From Caulobacter sp. BP25 (GTDB lineage: Bacteria; Pseudomonadota; Alphaproteobacteria; Caulobacterales; Caulobacteraceae), in contig NZ_PEGH01000003.1 in the NCBI RefSeq assembly GCF_002737755.1, positions 18,082 through 82,081 on the forward strand: a stretch of 64,000 nucleotides of DNA. The letters run 5' to 3'. Position 1 is the first letter of the stretch. Every line of letters starts with the position of its first letter. Positions 45,549-54,939 of this stretch are shown one piece after another. The notes under the pieces were generated by a model that saw nothing but the letters and a program-made list of their open reading frames with translations, searched no databases and was not told the DNA's origin. The translations under genes and the position numbers were made by a program.

Positions 45549-46554
45549 GGCGCACCGCCTGCAGCGCCTCACGCAAACGATCGAGGTTATGGCGCGAGGG
45601 GATGCCGAACCGCAGTCGCGTCGGATGCTCCGCGAACGGCCGGGTCAGCACGCCTTGCCGGCAGAGGCCGACGAACAATCGGTGCGCGTCCGGAACCTCG
45701 ACCCAGCGGAAGAGATCACAGCCGCCCACGACGGCGAGGCCCGCCGCGCTCAGCACGGCGTCGACGTTGCGGGACTGGGCCGCAAGGCAGGCCGTAGTGG
45801 TCGTACGCCAAGCCTCGTCAGCGTAGGCGCCCAGGCCCAGAGCCAAGGCGTCGGCGCAGACCGGCCAGTCGCCGAGCGCCGCGCGAAGTTTCGCCCCCAA
45901 TCGCTTGTCGCAGATGACGAATCCGAGCCGCGCTCCGGGCAGGCCATAGAACTTGCCGAACGAGCGCAGCACGATCAGCCGATCGATCTCCAGACCAGCG
46001 ACACTGAGATAGGGCGTGGTCTCGACGAATGCCTCGTCGACGATCGTCCAGCGCCCTAGAGCCGCTCGCGCCTCGGCAAGCTCTGCGAGCTGGGAGCGCG
46101 CGACCTGACGGCCATCTGGATTGTTCGGATTGACCAGGACCAGAATGCCCGCCTCGACGGCGCGGCGGTCTTCCACCGACGTCACCATCAAGGGATTTCG
46201 GTCGGCCCAGGCCTCGACATGGCCGCCATAGATCGGCGCGGCCATAGCGACGTCGCCCTCGCCCAGCAGGAGCGGGAGCAGCCGCAAGGCCGCGTCCGCG
46301 CCGGCGACGGCCACGACCCGCGCGGGATCGGTCACGCCAAAGGCGCGCGCGGCGACCGTTTCCAGTTCGGCCAGCAACTCAGGATCGGGCAATGTCCGCA
46401 GCGCCTCTGCTGACGCGCGCGCGCCCGACCAAGGCTCCGGATTGATTCCGGTCGAGAGGTCGAGCCAGAGCCCGCGCACGTCCGGATAGGCGGCCGTCGC
46501 CTCGCGGAGACGGCCGCCATGTCGGAGGGCGCCGAGGTGGGGGATCGACGCCAT
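45538..46554 (-). CDS. cobC: L-threonine-O-3-phosphate decarboxylase (CobC-type) for the aminopropanol arm
   Basis: A 338-residue PLP-dependent fold-type I enzyme. Visible are LDLSTGINPEPW, VNPNNPDGR, IVDEAFVE and the PLP lysine in RSFGKFYGLPGARLGF (about residue 215). It makes (R)-1-amino-2-propanol phosphate for CobD. Gene naming follows the Pseudomonas style, where Salmonella uses CobD. An ATG at 46554 is preceded directly by a GTG in frame. It starts 9 bp after btuB. Confidence 0.92.
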   Translation of the reverse strand: MASIPHLGALRHGGRLREATAAYPDVRGLWLDLSTGINPEPWSGARASAEALRTLPDPELLAELETVAARAFGVTDPARVVAVAGADAALRLLPLLLGEGDVAMAAPIYGGHVEAWADRNPLMVTSVEDRRAVEAGILVLVNPNNPDGRQVARSQLAELAEARAALGRWTIVDEAFVETTPYLSVAGLEIDRLIVLRSFGKFYGLPGARLGFVICDKRLGAKLRAALGDWPVCADALALGLGAYADEAWRTTTTACLAAQSRNVDAVLSAAGLAVVGGCDLFRWVEVPDAHRLFVGLCRQGVLTRPFAEHPTRLRFGIPSRHNLDRLREALQAVRHAA

Positions 46555-46563
46555 CACCGAGCT

Positions 46564-48513
46564 CTAGAAGCGGGCCCGCAGGCCCACGAAGGCGCCGCGA
46601 CCGGGCGTGCCGTAGTTCAGGATGGTCTGGTAGTCCTTGTCGAACGCGTTCTCGACGCGGCCGAAGACCTCCAGGCCGTCCCTCAGCGGATAGGACGCGC
46701 GCAGGTCGACGAGCGTGTAGTCCTTCATCACCTGGGTGTTGAGGTCGTTGTTGTAGGTCTTGCCCACATAACGGACCGCCACGGTGGTCGAGAGCTTCAC
46801 CGGCCAGACATAGGTCGCCGACAGATTGCCCATGTTCTTCGGGCGACGCGTCAGTTGCTTGCCCTTGGCCGAGCCGGAGTCGGTTTCGGCGTCGGTGTAG
46901 GTGTAGTTGCCCGACAGGACCAAGCCATCAACCGGCTTGTATTCTCCAATTAGTTCAAGGCCTTGCGCCTTGGTCTTCAGGACGTTGCTGTAGTAGCCCC
47001 AGCGCGAAACGCCGCCCGGCGCGCACAGCGGATCAGCGCCGCCCGTGCACGAGAAGTAGCGGATCTCGTTGTCGGCTTCGCGATGGAACCACGTGGCCAC
47101 GGCGCGGGCCTTGCCGCCCAGGAAGCGCTGCTCGATCCCGGCGTCCCAGCTGTCGAACTCCTCGGGCGAGAGGTTCAGGTTGCCGTACTCGCTGAACAGC
47201 TCGTAGAGGCCCGGGGCGCGGAAGCCCTGGCCGAAGCTGGCGCGCAGGACCGTATTGCCCTCGTTCAGCGCCCAGGCGGCCGAGGCCTGACCCAGGGTGT
47301 GCGAGCCATAGGTGTCGTGGTCCTCGTAGCGGAGGCCCGCGGTTAGGGTGAGACCCGGAACCACCTCGGCTTGCAGCTGGCCGTAGAGACTGTCGACGCC
47401 GACCTTGCCCGTGGCGAAGGCCGGGTTCGGGTTGCTGGTCGACGGCGAGCGGGTGCGCATCCGCGCCTTTTCCGTCTCGGCGCCGAAGGTGGCCGACACG
47501 GTCTCGGTGATCGCGAAGACACCCTGGTACTCCCAGCGCTTGTTCTTGCCGGCCGCGTCGAAAGTCAGCGGCACGGCGGGGCGGGCCGGATTGATGTTTT
47601 CGCGGTCGGTGTCGGTGTAGGCGTAGCCGACCCGGTTGTTCCAGCGGCCGTCCAGCAGGCCGAAGTTCAGGCCGGTATAGATCACCAGCTCTTCGGTGCG
47701 GCCGAACTCGGGGCTATCGACGCCAAAGCCGTCAAAGTCGTTCTTGCCCTTGGAGTAGACCGAGCGGACCTCGGCCGAGACGTTTTCAGCGAGAGCCACG
47801 CGCAGGCGGCCCGACAGGCCTGAGTTCTGGTAGCCGTCCTTCTCCTTGCCCGGCTTGTAGGCCGAGAAGCCGTCGGTCGTGTAGTAGCCGCCGGACACGC
47901 GCCAGACGATCTTGTCGCTAGCGCCGCCGACGCCGGCCCGCAGATAGCCGGTCTTGCGCGAGCCGGCCTCGGCGTCGATCGAGCTGGAGAACGGCGTGGT
48001 GGGCTCGGCGGTCACGATGTTGACCACGCCGCCGATGGCCTGACTGCCCCATAGGGTCGACTGGGCGCCGCGCAGGATTTCAATGCGCGAGATGTCGCCG
48101 ACCAGGAGGTTGCCGCTGTTGAAGCCGCCTTGCGTCGAGGACGGGTCATTCAGCTTGACCCCGTCGATCAGCACGACGGTGTGCTGGGTCTCGGCGCCGC
48201 GGATGTTGAGGCCGGTGGCCGTGCCCGGACCGCCGTTGCGGGTGAAGCTGACGCCCGGCGTCTGGGCCAGCAGTTCGACGACTGAGATCGCCTGGCTGGC
48301 CTCGATGACCGACTGGGTCAGGACGCTCACCGACGCGCCGACCTTCTCGATCGGTTGGGTGGTGCGGGTGGCGGTGACGACGAGTTCGGCGACGCCGTTG
48401 GCGCCGGTCGCGCCGGCGACGTCGGCCTCGGGGGCCTTCTGGTCATCGGCGAAAGCGGCGCCGGCGATCAGGCTGGTGGCAAGTGCGGTGGAGCTCAGAA
48501 ACGCTCGGATCAT
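46564..48513 (-). CDS. btuB: BtuB, TonB-dependent vitamin B12 receptor
   Basis: The 649-residue outer-membrane receptor has a signal peptide (cleavage after AAFA near residue 22), a TonB box (AELVVTATR), the BtuB-type plug (LNIRGAETQHTVVLIDGVKLNDPSS, GAQSTLWGSQAIGGVVNIVT) and a barrel ending GAFVGLRARF. It is first in the operon and preceded by a cobalamin riboswitch, which fixes the ligand as a corrinoid. The ATG has AGGGGAAG upstream. Confidence 0.94.
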   Translation of the reverse strand: MIRAFLSSTALATSLIAGAAFADDQKAPEADVAGATGANGVAELVVTATRTTQPIEKVGASVSVLTQSVIEASQAISVVELLAQTPGVSFTRNGGPGTATGLNIRGAETQHTVVLIDGVKLNDPSSTQGGFNSGNLLVGDISRIEILRGAQSTLWGSQAIGGVVNIVTAEPTTPFSSSIDAEAGSRKTGYLRAGVGGASDKIVWRVSGGYYTTDGFSAYKPGKEKDGYQNSGLSGRLRVALAENVSAEVRSVYSKGKNDFDGFGVDSPEFGRTEELVIYTGLNFGLLDGRWNNRVGYAYTDTDRENINPARPAVPLTFDAAGKNKRWEYQGVFAITETVSATFGAETEKARMRTRSPSTSNPNPAFATGKVGVDSLYGQLQAEVVPGLTLTAGLRYEDHDTYGSHTLGQASAAWALNEGNTVLRASFGQGFRAPGLYELFSEYGNLNLSPEEFDSWDAGIEQRFLGGKARAVATWFHREADNEIRYFSCTGGADPLCAPGGVSRWGYYSNVLKTKAQGLELIGEYKPVDGLVLSGNYTYTDAETDSGSAKGKQLTRRPKNMGNLSATYVWPVKLSTTVAVRYVGKTYNNDLNTQVMKDYTLVDLRASYPLRDGLEVFGRVENAFDKDYQTILNYGTPGRGAFVGLRARF

Positions 48514-48664
48514 GTTTTACTTCCCCTACTGAACGACCCACGCGCCAAGCCGTCCCGCGCGAGGCGGACCACGCGCGGACACGGACCGTCGCGCGGTCCT
48601 TTGACTGTCGCTTCTCGGGAAATCCCGTTCGATCGGCGCACCCCGGCCGAGCGATGAACGACTG

Positions 48665-48832
48665 CGCCGGGCAGGTCTCCTGGCTCGCGGGTCAATGCTC
48701 TTGGCGCCGCCTTCCCAGGACCCGAAGGCCCCAGTGGCGTATGGCGCTAGAACTCGCCGCTAACAGTTGCGGGGGCAGCCGAGGCCTTGAACCTCGTTCC
48801 CTTTTAATCCTCTTTCGAGGAGCCTGACGCGT
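48665..48832 (-). ncRNA. Cobalamin (AdoCbl) riboswitch upstream of btuB
   Basis: On the minus strand the conserved core can be read in order: AAAAGGGAA-like segment, then GCTGCCCCCGCAACTGTTA, a variable region with GCCACTGGG, and finally AGCCAGGAGACCTGCC (the complement of 48671-48686). These are the hallmarks of the B12 riboswitch. The element ends about 150 bases before the btuB start, so it probably represses the whole uptake and assembly operon when cobalamin is plentiful. Ends are approximate. Confidence 0.93.
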
Positions 48833-48878
48833 CGCAAGGCCTATATGCTGCGTCGCACACCGTCAATGTGGAGCTTTC

Positions 48879-49397
48879 ATGACCGTGACCCTGGTGCTGG
48901 GCGGCGCGCGCTCGGGAAAAAGCGGCTTCGCTCAAAAGGCCGCTGAAAAGGCGGCGGGAGCTGGGCGGCTGGTCTTGGTCGCTACGGGCCAGGCTTTCGA
49001 TGACGAGATGGCCGAGCGCATCGCGCGCCACCGGGCCGATCGCGGCGAATCATGGATCACGGTCGAAGCGCCGCTTGAGCTCTCGTCGGCCATCGCCGCC
49101 CTCCCCGCCGATGCGATGGCCGTGGTCGACTGCCTGACCCTTTGGCTCTCGAACCAGATGCTGGCCGACCAAGACGTCGAGGCGGCGTGCGCCGAGGTGG
49201 TTGCGGCCGTCGCCGCCTGCCCCGCCCGCCTTTGGCTGGTCAGCAACGAGGTGGGCCTGGGCATCGTGCCAGAGACACCCCTGGGCCGCCGCTTCCGCGA
49301 CGAGGCCGGGCGGCTGAACCAGCGGCTCGCGGCGGCCGTGGACGAGGTCTATTTCGTCGCTGCAGGACTGCCGCTGCGGATGAAGCCGCAGGGATGA
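48879..49397 (+). CDS. cobU: Adenosylcobinamide kinase/adenosylcobinamide-phosphate guanylyltransferase
   Basis: The 172-residue bifunctional enzyme (CobU/CobP) phosphorylates adenosylcobinamide and adds GMP. The P-loop GGARSGKS is at residues 8-15. The family signatures VATGQAFDDEM, ERIARHRADR, DCLTLWLSNQ and VSNEVGLGIVPE follow. It is divergent from the btuB operon and supplies AdoCbi-GDP for CobS. Only 46 bp separate it from the riboswitch 5' end. Confidence 0.95.
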   Translation: MTVTLVLGGARSGKSGFAQKAAEKAAGAGRLVLVATGQAFDDEMAERIARHRADRGESWITVEAPLELSSAIAALPADAMAVVDCLTLWLSNQMLADQDVEAACAEVVAAVAACPARLWLVSNEVGLGIVPETPLGRRFRDEAGRLNQRLAAAVDEVYFVAAGLPLRMKPQG

Positions 49398-49423
49398 AGG
49401 CTCGTCAGGGAACGGGCGCCCAT

Positions 49424-49572
49424 CCTTCTCCCCTTGCGGGGGAAGGTGGCGCGCAGCGCCGGATGAGGGGTTGAAGAACCTGTCGGATAGGCTTGTCGAA
49501 GCAGAGGGTTAGGCCGCGAAACCCCTCATCCGACCGCCTTCGGCGGCCACCTTCTCCCGCAAGGGGAGAAGG
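49424..49572. repeat. Pair of inverted Caulobacter-type intergenic palindromic repeats
   Basis: A 47-base unit at 49424-49470 (starting CCTTCTCCCCTTGCGGG, ending GGATGAGGGG) is repeated in inverted orientation with variations at 49522-49572 (starting CCCCTCATCCG, ending GGGGAGAAGG), with about 50 bases between. Each copy has its own inner palindrome. This is the pattern of abundant intergenic repeat families in Caulobacter. The pair could form a long hairpin in a transcript coming from cobU. Confidence 0.75.
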
Positions 49573-50140
49573 GGCGTTCGACGGGCGTTGGCGCCGACTT
49601 ATCCTCCCCTCCAAAACCTGCCGTATTCTCTCTTCACCTCGTCGCGAGGAAAGGGCGCATGGCCAGCGACCATTTGCGGCGGCGGGGGGCGATTGAGCGG
49701 GGACAGGTTCGAGGGGGATACTCGGACGGTCCGGGGATCTGGTTGCTGGCCAGACCCGCCCGCCGTCGGCGTGGTTGGAGGCAAAGGGATGTGTCTTAGC
49801 CTGGAGTGGCTCGTCCTCTTCGACCGCTGGGCCTCTCGGAAACGAGGGAGCCCAGGTCCCGGTAAGGCCTGAACAGGGCCACCTGACGGGACGCTGGCGG
49901 ATAACGATCGCGCGGAGCGTTGGGCTTCGTCGAAACGGTACACACACTTCAATCCTCCGGACGGATGTCCGGCGCTCCGCGTCCCTTTCCATCCCTTCAG
50001 CGAGCGATCGCGTGAAGCGGCGAAGGTGTGCGTCTGTGACAGAACAGGCTAGCGCTTCGCGAACAATACTCGCACTGTTGTTGAAATGGCTGTCTCGGGC
50101 CAGGTACGAAACGCGATCAACGGCGCGGGAGGATTGAGCG
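49573..50140. other. Long intergenic stretch without a convincing gene
   Basis: A 363-base open frame at 49775-50137 has the composition of random GC-rich DNA and no recognisable domain, so I do not call it. The right end must carry the promoter of the transporter gene at 50141. No strong terminator or operator is visible. Confidence 0.5.
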
Positions 50141-51538
50141 ATGACGGAGCGTAGATCGTCATGGGCGCTGGCCAGGTTCGCCTCGCCGGCTGTCCCGATC
50201 GCGGCGATGGGCCTGCCGCTGGTCGTCTATCTGCCCGAATACTACGTCACGTCGCTTGGCCTCTCCCTGACCACGGTCGGCGCCGCCTTCCTGATTGTGA
50301 AGCTGGTCGACATGCTTCTGGATCCGGTGCTCGGCGGTCTCATGGACCATACGCGGTCGCGCTTCGGCCGCTTCCGTCCCTGGCTGGCCGCCGGCGCGCC
50401 GGTAATCGCCATCGGCTCCTATGCTCTGTTCATGGCCCAGCCTGGCGTGGGCGCTCTCTATCTCTGGTTCTGGCTCGCCTTCATCTATGTCGGCTATTCG
50501 ATGGTGGTGCTGTCGCAGACCGCCTGGGGCGCGGTCCTGTCCAGCGACTACCAGCAGCGCTCGCGCGTCTTCGCCTGGTGGCAGGGCGCCAACGTCGTGG
50601 GCATGATTCTGGTGCTGTGCCTGCCACCGATCGTGACCGGCGTGTTCAAGGGCGACCACCTGGACAGCATCGCCGCCATGGGCTGGTTCATCGTCCTGCT
50701 GGCGCCGCTCGCGGTTCTGCTCGCGGTGACCACGGTCGGAGAGCCAGCCGCGCCGGCCAGACACGGCAAGACCGGCCTCAAGCAGTATGTGGGTCTGCTG
50801 GCCCGCCCCTCGGTGCGGCGCCTGCTGATCGCAGATCTACTGATGGGCCTGGCGCCCGGCATCGCCGGTACGCTGTTCCTGTTCTTCTTCGAGCGGATGA
50901 AGGGCTTCGACAAGACCCAGTCCGGCATCCTGCTGCTGATCTATTTCATCGCCGCCCTGGCCGGCGCGCCGCTATGGCCCATGCTGGCCAAGCGCATCGG
51001 CAAGCACCGGGCGCTGGCCGTCGCTTCGGTCGTCTACGCGTTCGTGCAACTGGCGACCGCCTTCATGCCTCCAGGCCAGGTGGTGCTGGGCATGGTCATT
51101 CTGATCCTGGCCGGCCTGCCCTACTCCGCCGCGCAGCTGCTGGTTCGCTCCATGATGGCCGACATCGGCGATGAAGAGCGGCTGCTCACCGGCGTGGACA
51201 AGACCGGCCTGCTCTATGCGATCGTCACGGGCACCCTGAAGCTGGGCTACGCTCTGGCCGTGGGCGTCTTCATCATCCTGGGGGCGCTGGGCTTCGATCC
51301 GAAGACGCCGACCGCCGCCGGTGACGCGGCGCTAGTCGGACTCTACGCTTTCGCCCCGGCGGTGCTCGGATTGATGGTCGCGGCGGTGATGATGCGCTAT
51401 CCGCTGGATGCGGAACGCCTCGCCGAAATCCAGCGCCAGCTCGCGGCGCGGGAAGCGGCTGAGGCCTCATCAAAGACCTCAGCCGAACCGGATCCCCATG
51501 CTCCTAACGCCAGCGCCCTCGTCGCCCCCGCCGAGTGA
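50141..51538 (+). CDS. MFS transporter of the glycoside-pentoside-hexuronide type
   Basis: A 465-residue carrier with twelve helices. The N-terminal half has the GPH signatures (LVDMLLDPVLGGLMDHTRSRFGRFRPW between helices 2 and 3, with the conserved aspartate). A central loop follows, and the C-terminal half has DIGDEERLLTG. It should be a cation-coupled sugar or glycoside importer. Its neighbours give no hint of substrate. The C-terminal tail is polar and overlaps the mazG start by 41 bases. Confidence 0.82.
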   Translation: MTERRSSWALARFASPAVPIAAMGLPLVVYLPEYYVTSLGLSLTTVGAAFLIVKLVDMLLDPVLGGLMDHTRSRFGRFRPWLAAGAPVIAIGSYALFMAQPGVGALYLWFWLAFIYVGYSMVVLSQTAWGAVLSSDYQQRSRVFAWWQGANVVGMILVLCLPPIVTGVFKGDHLDSIAAMGWFIVLLAPLAVLLAVTTVGEPAAPARHGKTGLKQYVGLLARPSVRRLLIADLLMGLAPGIAGTLFLFFFERMKGFDKTQSGILLLIYFIAALAGAPLWPMLAKRIGKHRALAVASVVYAFVQLATAFMPPGQVVLGMVILILAGLPYSAAQLLVRSMMADIGDEERLLTGVDKTGLLYAIVTGTLKLGYALAVGVFIILGALGFDPKTPTAAGDAALVGLYAFAPAVLGLMVAAVMMRYPLDAERLAEIQRQLAAREAAEASSKTSAEPDPHAPNASALVAPAE

Positions 51539-52328
51539 AGACCATCCGCTGTTTCGTCTGATCGAGATCATGGCGAAGCTCCGCGATCCCAACGGCGGCT
51601 GTCCCTGGGACCTGGAGCAGACCTTCGCCACGATCGCGCCCTACACGGTCGAGGAGGCCTACGAGGTCGCCGACGCGATCGAGCGCGGCGACCTGTCGGA
51701 CCTGAAGGAGGAGCTGGGAGACCTGCTGCTACAGGTCGTCTTCCATTCGCAGATGGCGCAGGAGCAAGGGGCGTTCGACCTTAAGGACGTGGCCACCGCG
51801 ATCTCCGACAAGATGATCCGCCGTCACCCGCACGTGTTCGGCGACCATGCCTATGAGGACCTCTCGGCTCAGGTCGAAGGCTGGGAGGCTCTGAAGGCCC
51901 AGGAGCGTCAGGCCAAGGCCAAGACCGGCGTGCTGGACGACGTGCCGACCGGCCTGCCCGCCCTGACCCGCGCGGTGAAGCTGACCAAGCGCGCCGCCCG
52001 TGTCGGCTTCGATTGGCCCACGGCCGCCGAAGTGCTGGCCAAGCTGCGCGAGGAGACCGAGGAGATCGCGGTCGAGATCGAGGCCGGCGACATGGCCAAG
52101 GCGCGCGAGGAACTAGGCGACATCCTGTTTGTCTGCGCGAACTTGGCGCGCAAACTGGATGTCGATCCGGAAGACGCCCTGCGCGCCACCAACGCCAAGT
52201 TCGCCCGCCGCTTCGCCTTCATCGAGGCGGGGCTGGCTGAACGCGGCAAGACACCAGAGCAGTCGGACCTGGCCGAAATGGACGCCCTCTGGAACGACGC
52301 CAAGGCGGCGGAGAAGGCGACAGGTTAG
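51498..52328 (+). CDS. mazG: MazG nucleoside triphosphate pyrophosphohydrolase
   Basis: A 276-residue all-alpha NTP pyrophosphatase that removes aberrant or excess dNTPs. Two MazG domains are visible. The first has RDPNGGCPWDLEQTF and the metal-binding EELGDLLLQVVFHS (about residues 73-86). The second has EETEEIAVEIEAGD and ARE-ELGDILFVCANLA. The start at 51498 gives the usual short lead before HPLFRLIEIMAKLRD. A shorter start at 51570 is also possible. It is convergent with hflX, overlapping it by four bases. Confidence 0.92.
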   Translation: MLLTPAPSSPPPSEDHPLFRLIEIMAKLRDPNGGCPWDLEQTFATIAPYTVEEAYEVADAIERGDLSDLKEELGDLLLQVVFHSQMAQEQGAFDLKDVATAISDKMIRRHPHVFGDHAYEDLSAQVEGWEALKAQERQAKAKTGVLDDVPTGLPALTRAVKLTKRAARVGFDWPTAAEVLAKLREETEEIAVEIEAGDMAKAREELGDILFVCANLARKLDVDPEDALRATNAKFARRFAFIEAGLAERGKTPEQSDLAEMDALWNDAKAAEKATG

Positions 52329-53665
52329 CTCGCTGCAGGCTCTATCCGCGCCTCGGGGAACTGGCGCTCGAACCGGCCCAAGGCCTGTCCGTCCAGCCGA
52401 GCGATCAGCATGACCTCACCGCCCTCGCCGTCGTGACGGCCCAGCACGCGGCCGTTGCGATAGATCCAGGCTAGAGCTTGGCCGTCCTGCGGGCCGAGGC
52501 GCACCTCGACCGGCGGGGAGTCGTCGATCAGGCCGCCGACACGGCGCAGCAGCGCCTCGCAGCCCTCGCCGGTGACGGCCGACACGGGCGAAGCGCCGAC
52601 CCGGCGCGCCTGGCCCTCGACGATCTCACGATCGTCTTCGCCCAGCAGGTCGATCTTGTTCCAGACTTCGACCACGATCTTGCCGCCGTCCAGGGTGACG
52701 CCCAGCTCGGACAGCACCGTCTGGACGTCGCGGGCCTGGGCCTCGCTGTCGGGATTGGCGACATCGCGGACGTGCAGCACGACATCGGCCTCCTGCACCT
52801 CTTCGAGGGTGGCGCGGAAAGCCTCGACCAGCTCATGCGGCAGGTCGGAGATGAAGCCGACGGTATCGGACATGATCGCCGGCCGGCCGTCGGGCAGCTT
52901 CACGGTGCGCAGGGTCGGATCCAGCGTCGCGAACAGCATGTCCTTGGCCAGCACCTCGGCCGCGGTCAGGCGGTTGAACAGCGTGGACTTGCCGGCGTTC
53001 GTGTAGCCGACGAGCGCGACGGTCGGATACGGGACCTTCTTGCGGGCGCTGCGATGCAGGGTCCGCGTGCGACGCACCTCATCGAGCTCCTTCTTGAGCT
53101 TAATAATGTTGTCGCGGATCAGGCGCCGGTCGAGTTCGATCTGAGTTTCGCCAGGACCGCCGGTCGAGCCGGTGCCGCCGCGCTGGCGTTCCAGGTGGGT
53201 CCATGTGCGCACGAGGCGCGAGCGCTCGTAGTCGAGCCTGGCCAACTCGACCTGCAACTTGCCCTCTCGGGTGCGGGCTCGGCGGGCGAAGATCTCGAGG
53301 ATCAGGCCCGTACGATCCACGACCTTCACCTCCAGCGCCTTTTCGAGATTGCGCTGCTGGATCGGGGTGAGCTGGTCGTCAAACACCGCGACGTCGATAT
53401 GCTCGACCTCGCAGATCCCAGCGAACTCCTCGATCTTGCCCTTGCCGAACAAGGTCGCGGGCGTGACGGCGCGCAGAGGCGCGATCAGCGCCTCGACGAC
53501 CTCGAGATCGAGCGCCACCGCGAGGCCGACAGCCTCCTCCAGCCGGGAATTGGGATCCCGGGCTTCGGAGGCCGCCTGACCGCGCAGTTGCCGCGCCGGA
53601 TGGATGACGAGCGCCTTCAGGATCGGCGCGGCGTGGTCAATCGACCGGGATGTGGATTTTGACAA
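52325..53665 (-). CDS. hflX: HflX GTPase
   Basis: The 446-residue ribosome-associated GTPase splits stalled 70S particles in stress. The N-terminal HflX domain contains FDDQLTPIQQRNLEK, a linker GGTGSTGGPGETQIELDRR follows, and the G domain has G1 GYTNAGKSTLFN, G3 DTVGFI and G4 NKIDLL. The start is a TTG at 53665, five bases after the hfq stop; there is no ATG candidate before the conserved HPARQLRG region. The hfq-hflX pairing is widely conserved. Confidence 0.93.
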   Translation of the reverse strand: MSKSTSRSIDHAAPILKALVIHPARQLRGQAASEARDPNSRLEEAVGLAVALDLEVVEALIAPLRAVTPATLFGKGKIEEFAGICEVEHIDVAVFDDQLTPIQQRNLEKALEVKVVDRTGLILEIFARRARTREGKLQVELARLDYERSRLVRTWTHLERQRGGTGSTGGPGETQIELDRRLIRDNIIKLKKELDEVRRTRTLHRSARKKVPYPTVALVGYTNAGKSTLFNRLTAAEVLAKDMLFATLDPTLRTVKLPDGRPAIMSDTVGFISDLPHELVEAFRATLEEVQEADVVLHVRDVANPDSEAQARDVQTVLSELGVTLDGGKIVVEVWNKIDLLGEDDREIVEGQARRVGASPVSAVTGEGCEALLRRVGGLIDDSPPVEVRLGPQDGQALAWIYRNGRVLGRHDGEGGEVMLIARLDGQALGRFERQFPEARIEPAAS

Positions 53666-53670
53666 GCGTC

Positions 53671-53919
53671 TCAGTCGTCGGAGTCGGCGCTGGGCTCATA
53701 GAGCTGAACAGGCTGCGCCGGCATGATGGTGGAAATGGCGTGCTTGTAGACCAGCTGAGACTGGCCATCGCGACGCAGCAGGACGCAGAAATTGTCGAAC
53801 CAGCTAACCACGCCCTGCAGCTTCACACCGTTGACCAGGAAAATGGTGAGCGGCGTCTTCGACTTGCGCACGCTGTTCAGGAACGTGTCCTGGAGGTTTT
53901 GCTTCTTTTCGGCAGACAT
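53671..53919 (-). CDS. hfq: Hfq, RNA chaperone
   Basis: The 82-residue Sm-like hexameric RNA chaperone has Sm1 ([19 protein letters not shown]) and Sm2 ([12 protein letters not shown]) motifs and an acidic C-terminal tail. The ATG at 53919 gives the family start [15 protein letters not shown] with GGGGAACCCCC upstream. A GTG-like start further up (53937) is less likely. Confidence 0.97.
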   Translation of the reverse strand: MSAEKKQNLQDTFLNSVRKSKTPLTIFLVNGVKLQGVVSWFDNFCVLLRRDGQSQLVYKHAISTIMPAQPVQLYEPSADSDD

Positions 53920-54075
53920 CGGGGGTTCCCCTCTCATTGTTCACGGAGGGCCACACGCCCCCCACACAAACAAGTCCATGCTAGATGATTTTTCGGCGAA
54001 AGCGACAAGTCGCTAGCGAAAATTTCCGCAAGGTCACGCGGCCAACCGACGCTCCTGGCGAAAATTGCTCAGGCT

Positions 54076-54939
54076 TCAAACGGCTTTCTCGAGTGCCCGG
54101 GCTATATAGGCGCGGCGTAGCCGTATTGCCACCGGCCCCGGCGTTCCGTCCCCAAGCTTGACGCCGTCGACCTGCACGATCGGTGTCACCAGCGAGCCCG
54201 CGCCCGTGATGAAGGCCTCCTTGGCGGCCTGCGCCTCGGCGATCGTGAAGGGCTTCTCGCTGATCGGCAGACCGACCTCGCGGATCACTTCTAGCAAGGT
54301 CGAGCGCGTGACGCCGCGCAGGATATTGGCGTTGATGTCGCGTGTACGCAGGACGCCCTCCGCGTCGACGATCCAGGCGTTGGACGACGCGCCTTCGGTC
54401 ACCAAGCCCATCTCGTCGACGAACCAGGCCTCGATGGAGCCGCGTTCGCGGGCGGATTGCTTGGCCAGAGCATTGGGCAGAAGGCCGATCGACTTGATGT
54501 CGCAGCGAGCCCAGCGGTTCTCCGGGACCGAGATCACCGAGGCGCCTTTTTCAGCCTTGGCGTTCGTGGCCGCGCGGTCGATCGACTTGGCGGTGATCAC
54601 TACCGACGGCGCCACAGCGGGGCTCGGGAAGGCGTGATCACGCCGGGCGACACCACGCGTCACCTGCAGATAGACCAGACCTTCGCGCACCTTGTTACGC
54701 CGCACGGCCTCGCGCAGCACGAGGGTCAGCGCGGCCTCGCTCATGGGGTGGGCGATCCGCAGCTCATCCAAGCTCCGCCATAGACGCGCGAAGTGCCCCT
54801 CGGCGTCGACCAGCTTGCCGTCAAACACGGCCCAAACCTCGTAGACACCGTCAGCCAGCTGGTAGCCACGGTCCTCGATGTGAACGGCGGCCTGGCCGTG
54901 ACGCACGAACTGGCCATTCACATAGGCGAAACGCGACAT
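54076..54939 (-). CDS. D-amino-acid/branched-chain aminotransferase family (fold IV PLP enzyme)
   Basis: A 287-residue fold-type IV aminotransferase, probably D-alanine transaminase (Dat). Evidence includes the IEDRGYQLADGVYEVW start, LVYLQVTRGVARRDHAFP, the PLP lysine in CDIKSIGLLPN (about residue 148) and EGASSNAWIV. It lies directly behind ntrX, an association widely seen in alphaproteobacteria. A branched-chain aminotransferase role is the alternative. Confidence 0.87.
   Translation of the reverse strand: MSRFAYVNGQFVRHGQAAVHIEDRGYQLADGVYEVWAVFDGKLVDAEGHFARLWRSLDELRIAHPMSEAALTLVLREAVRRNKVREGLVYLQVTRGVARRDHAFPSPAVAPSVVITAKSIDRAATNAKAEKGASVISVPENRWARCDIKSIGLLPNALAKQSARERGSIEAWFVDEMGLVTEGASSNAWIVDAEGVLRTRDINANILRGVTRSTLLEVIREVGLPISEKPFTIAEAQAAKEAFITGAGSLVTPIVQVDGVKLGDGTPGPVAIRLRRAYIARALEKAV

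Noticed and set aside
49775..50137. A 120-codon open frame in the spacer before the transporter
   Set aside because: No ribosome-binding site, low-complexity arginine/serine-rich product, no recognisable family.
52478..53662. A 394-codon open frame antisense to hflX
   Set aside because: Shadow of hflX with no recognisable motifs.
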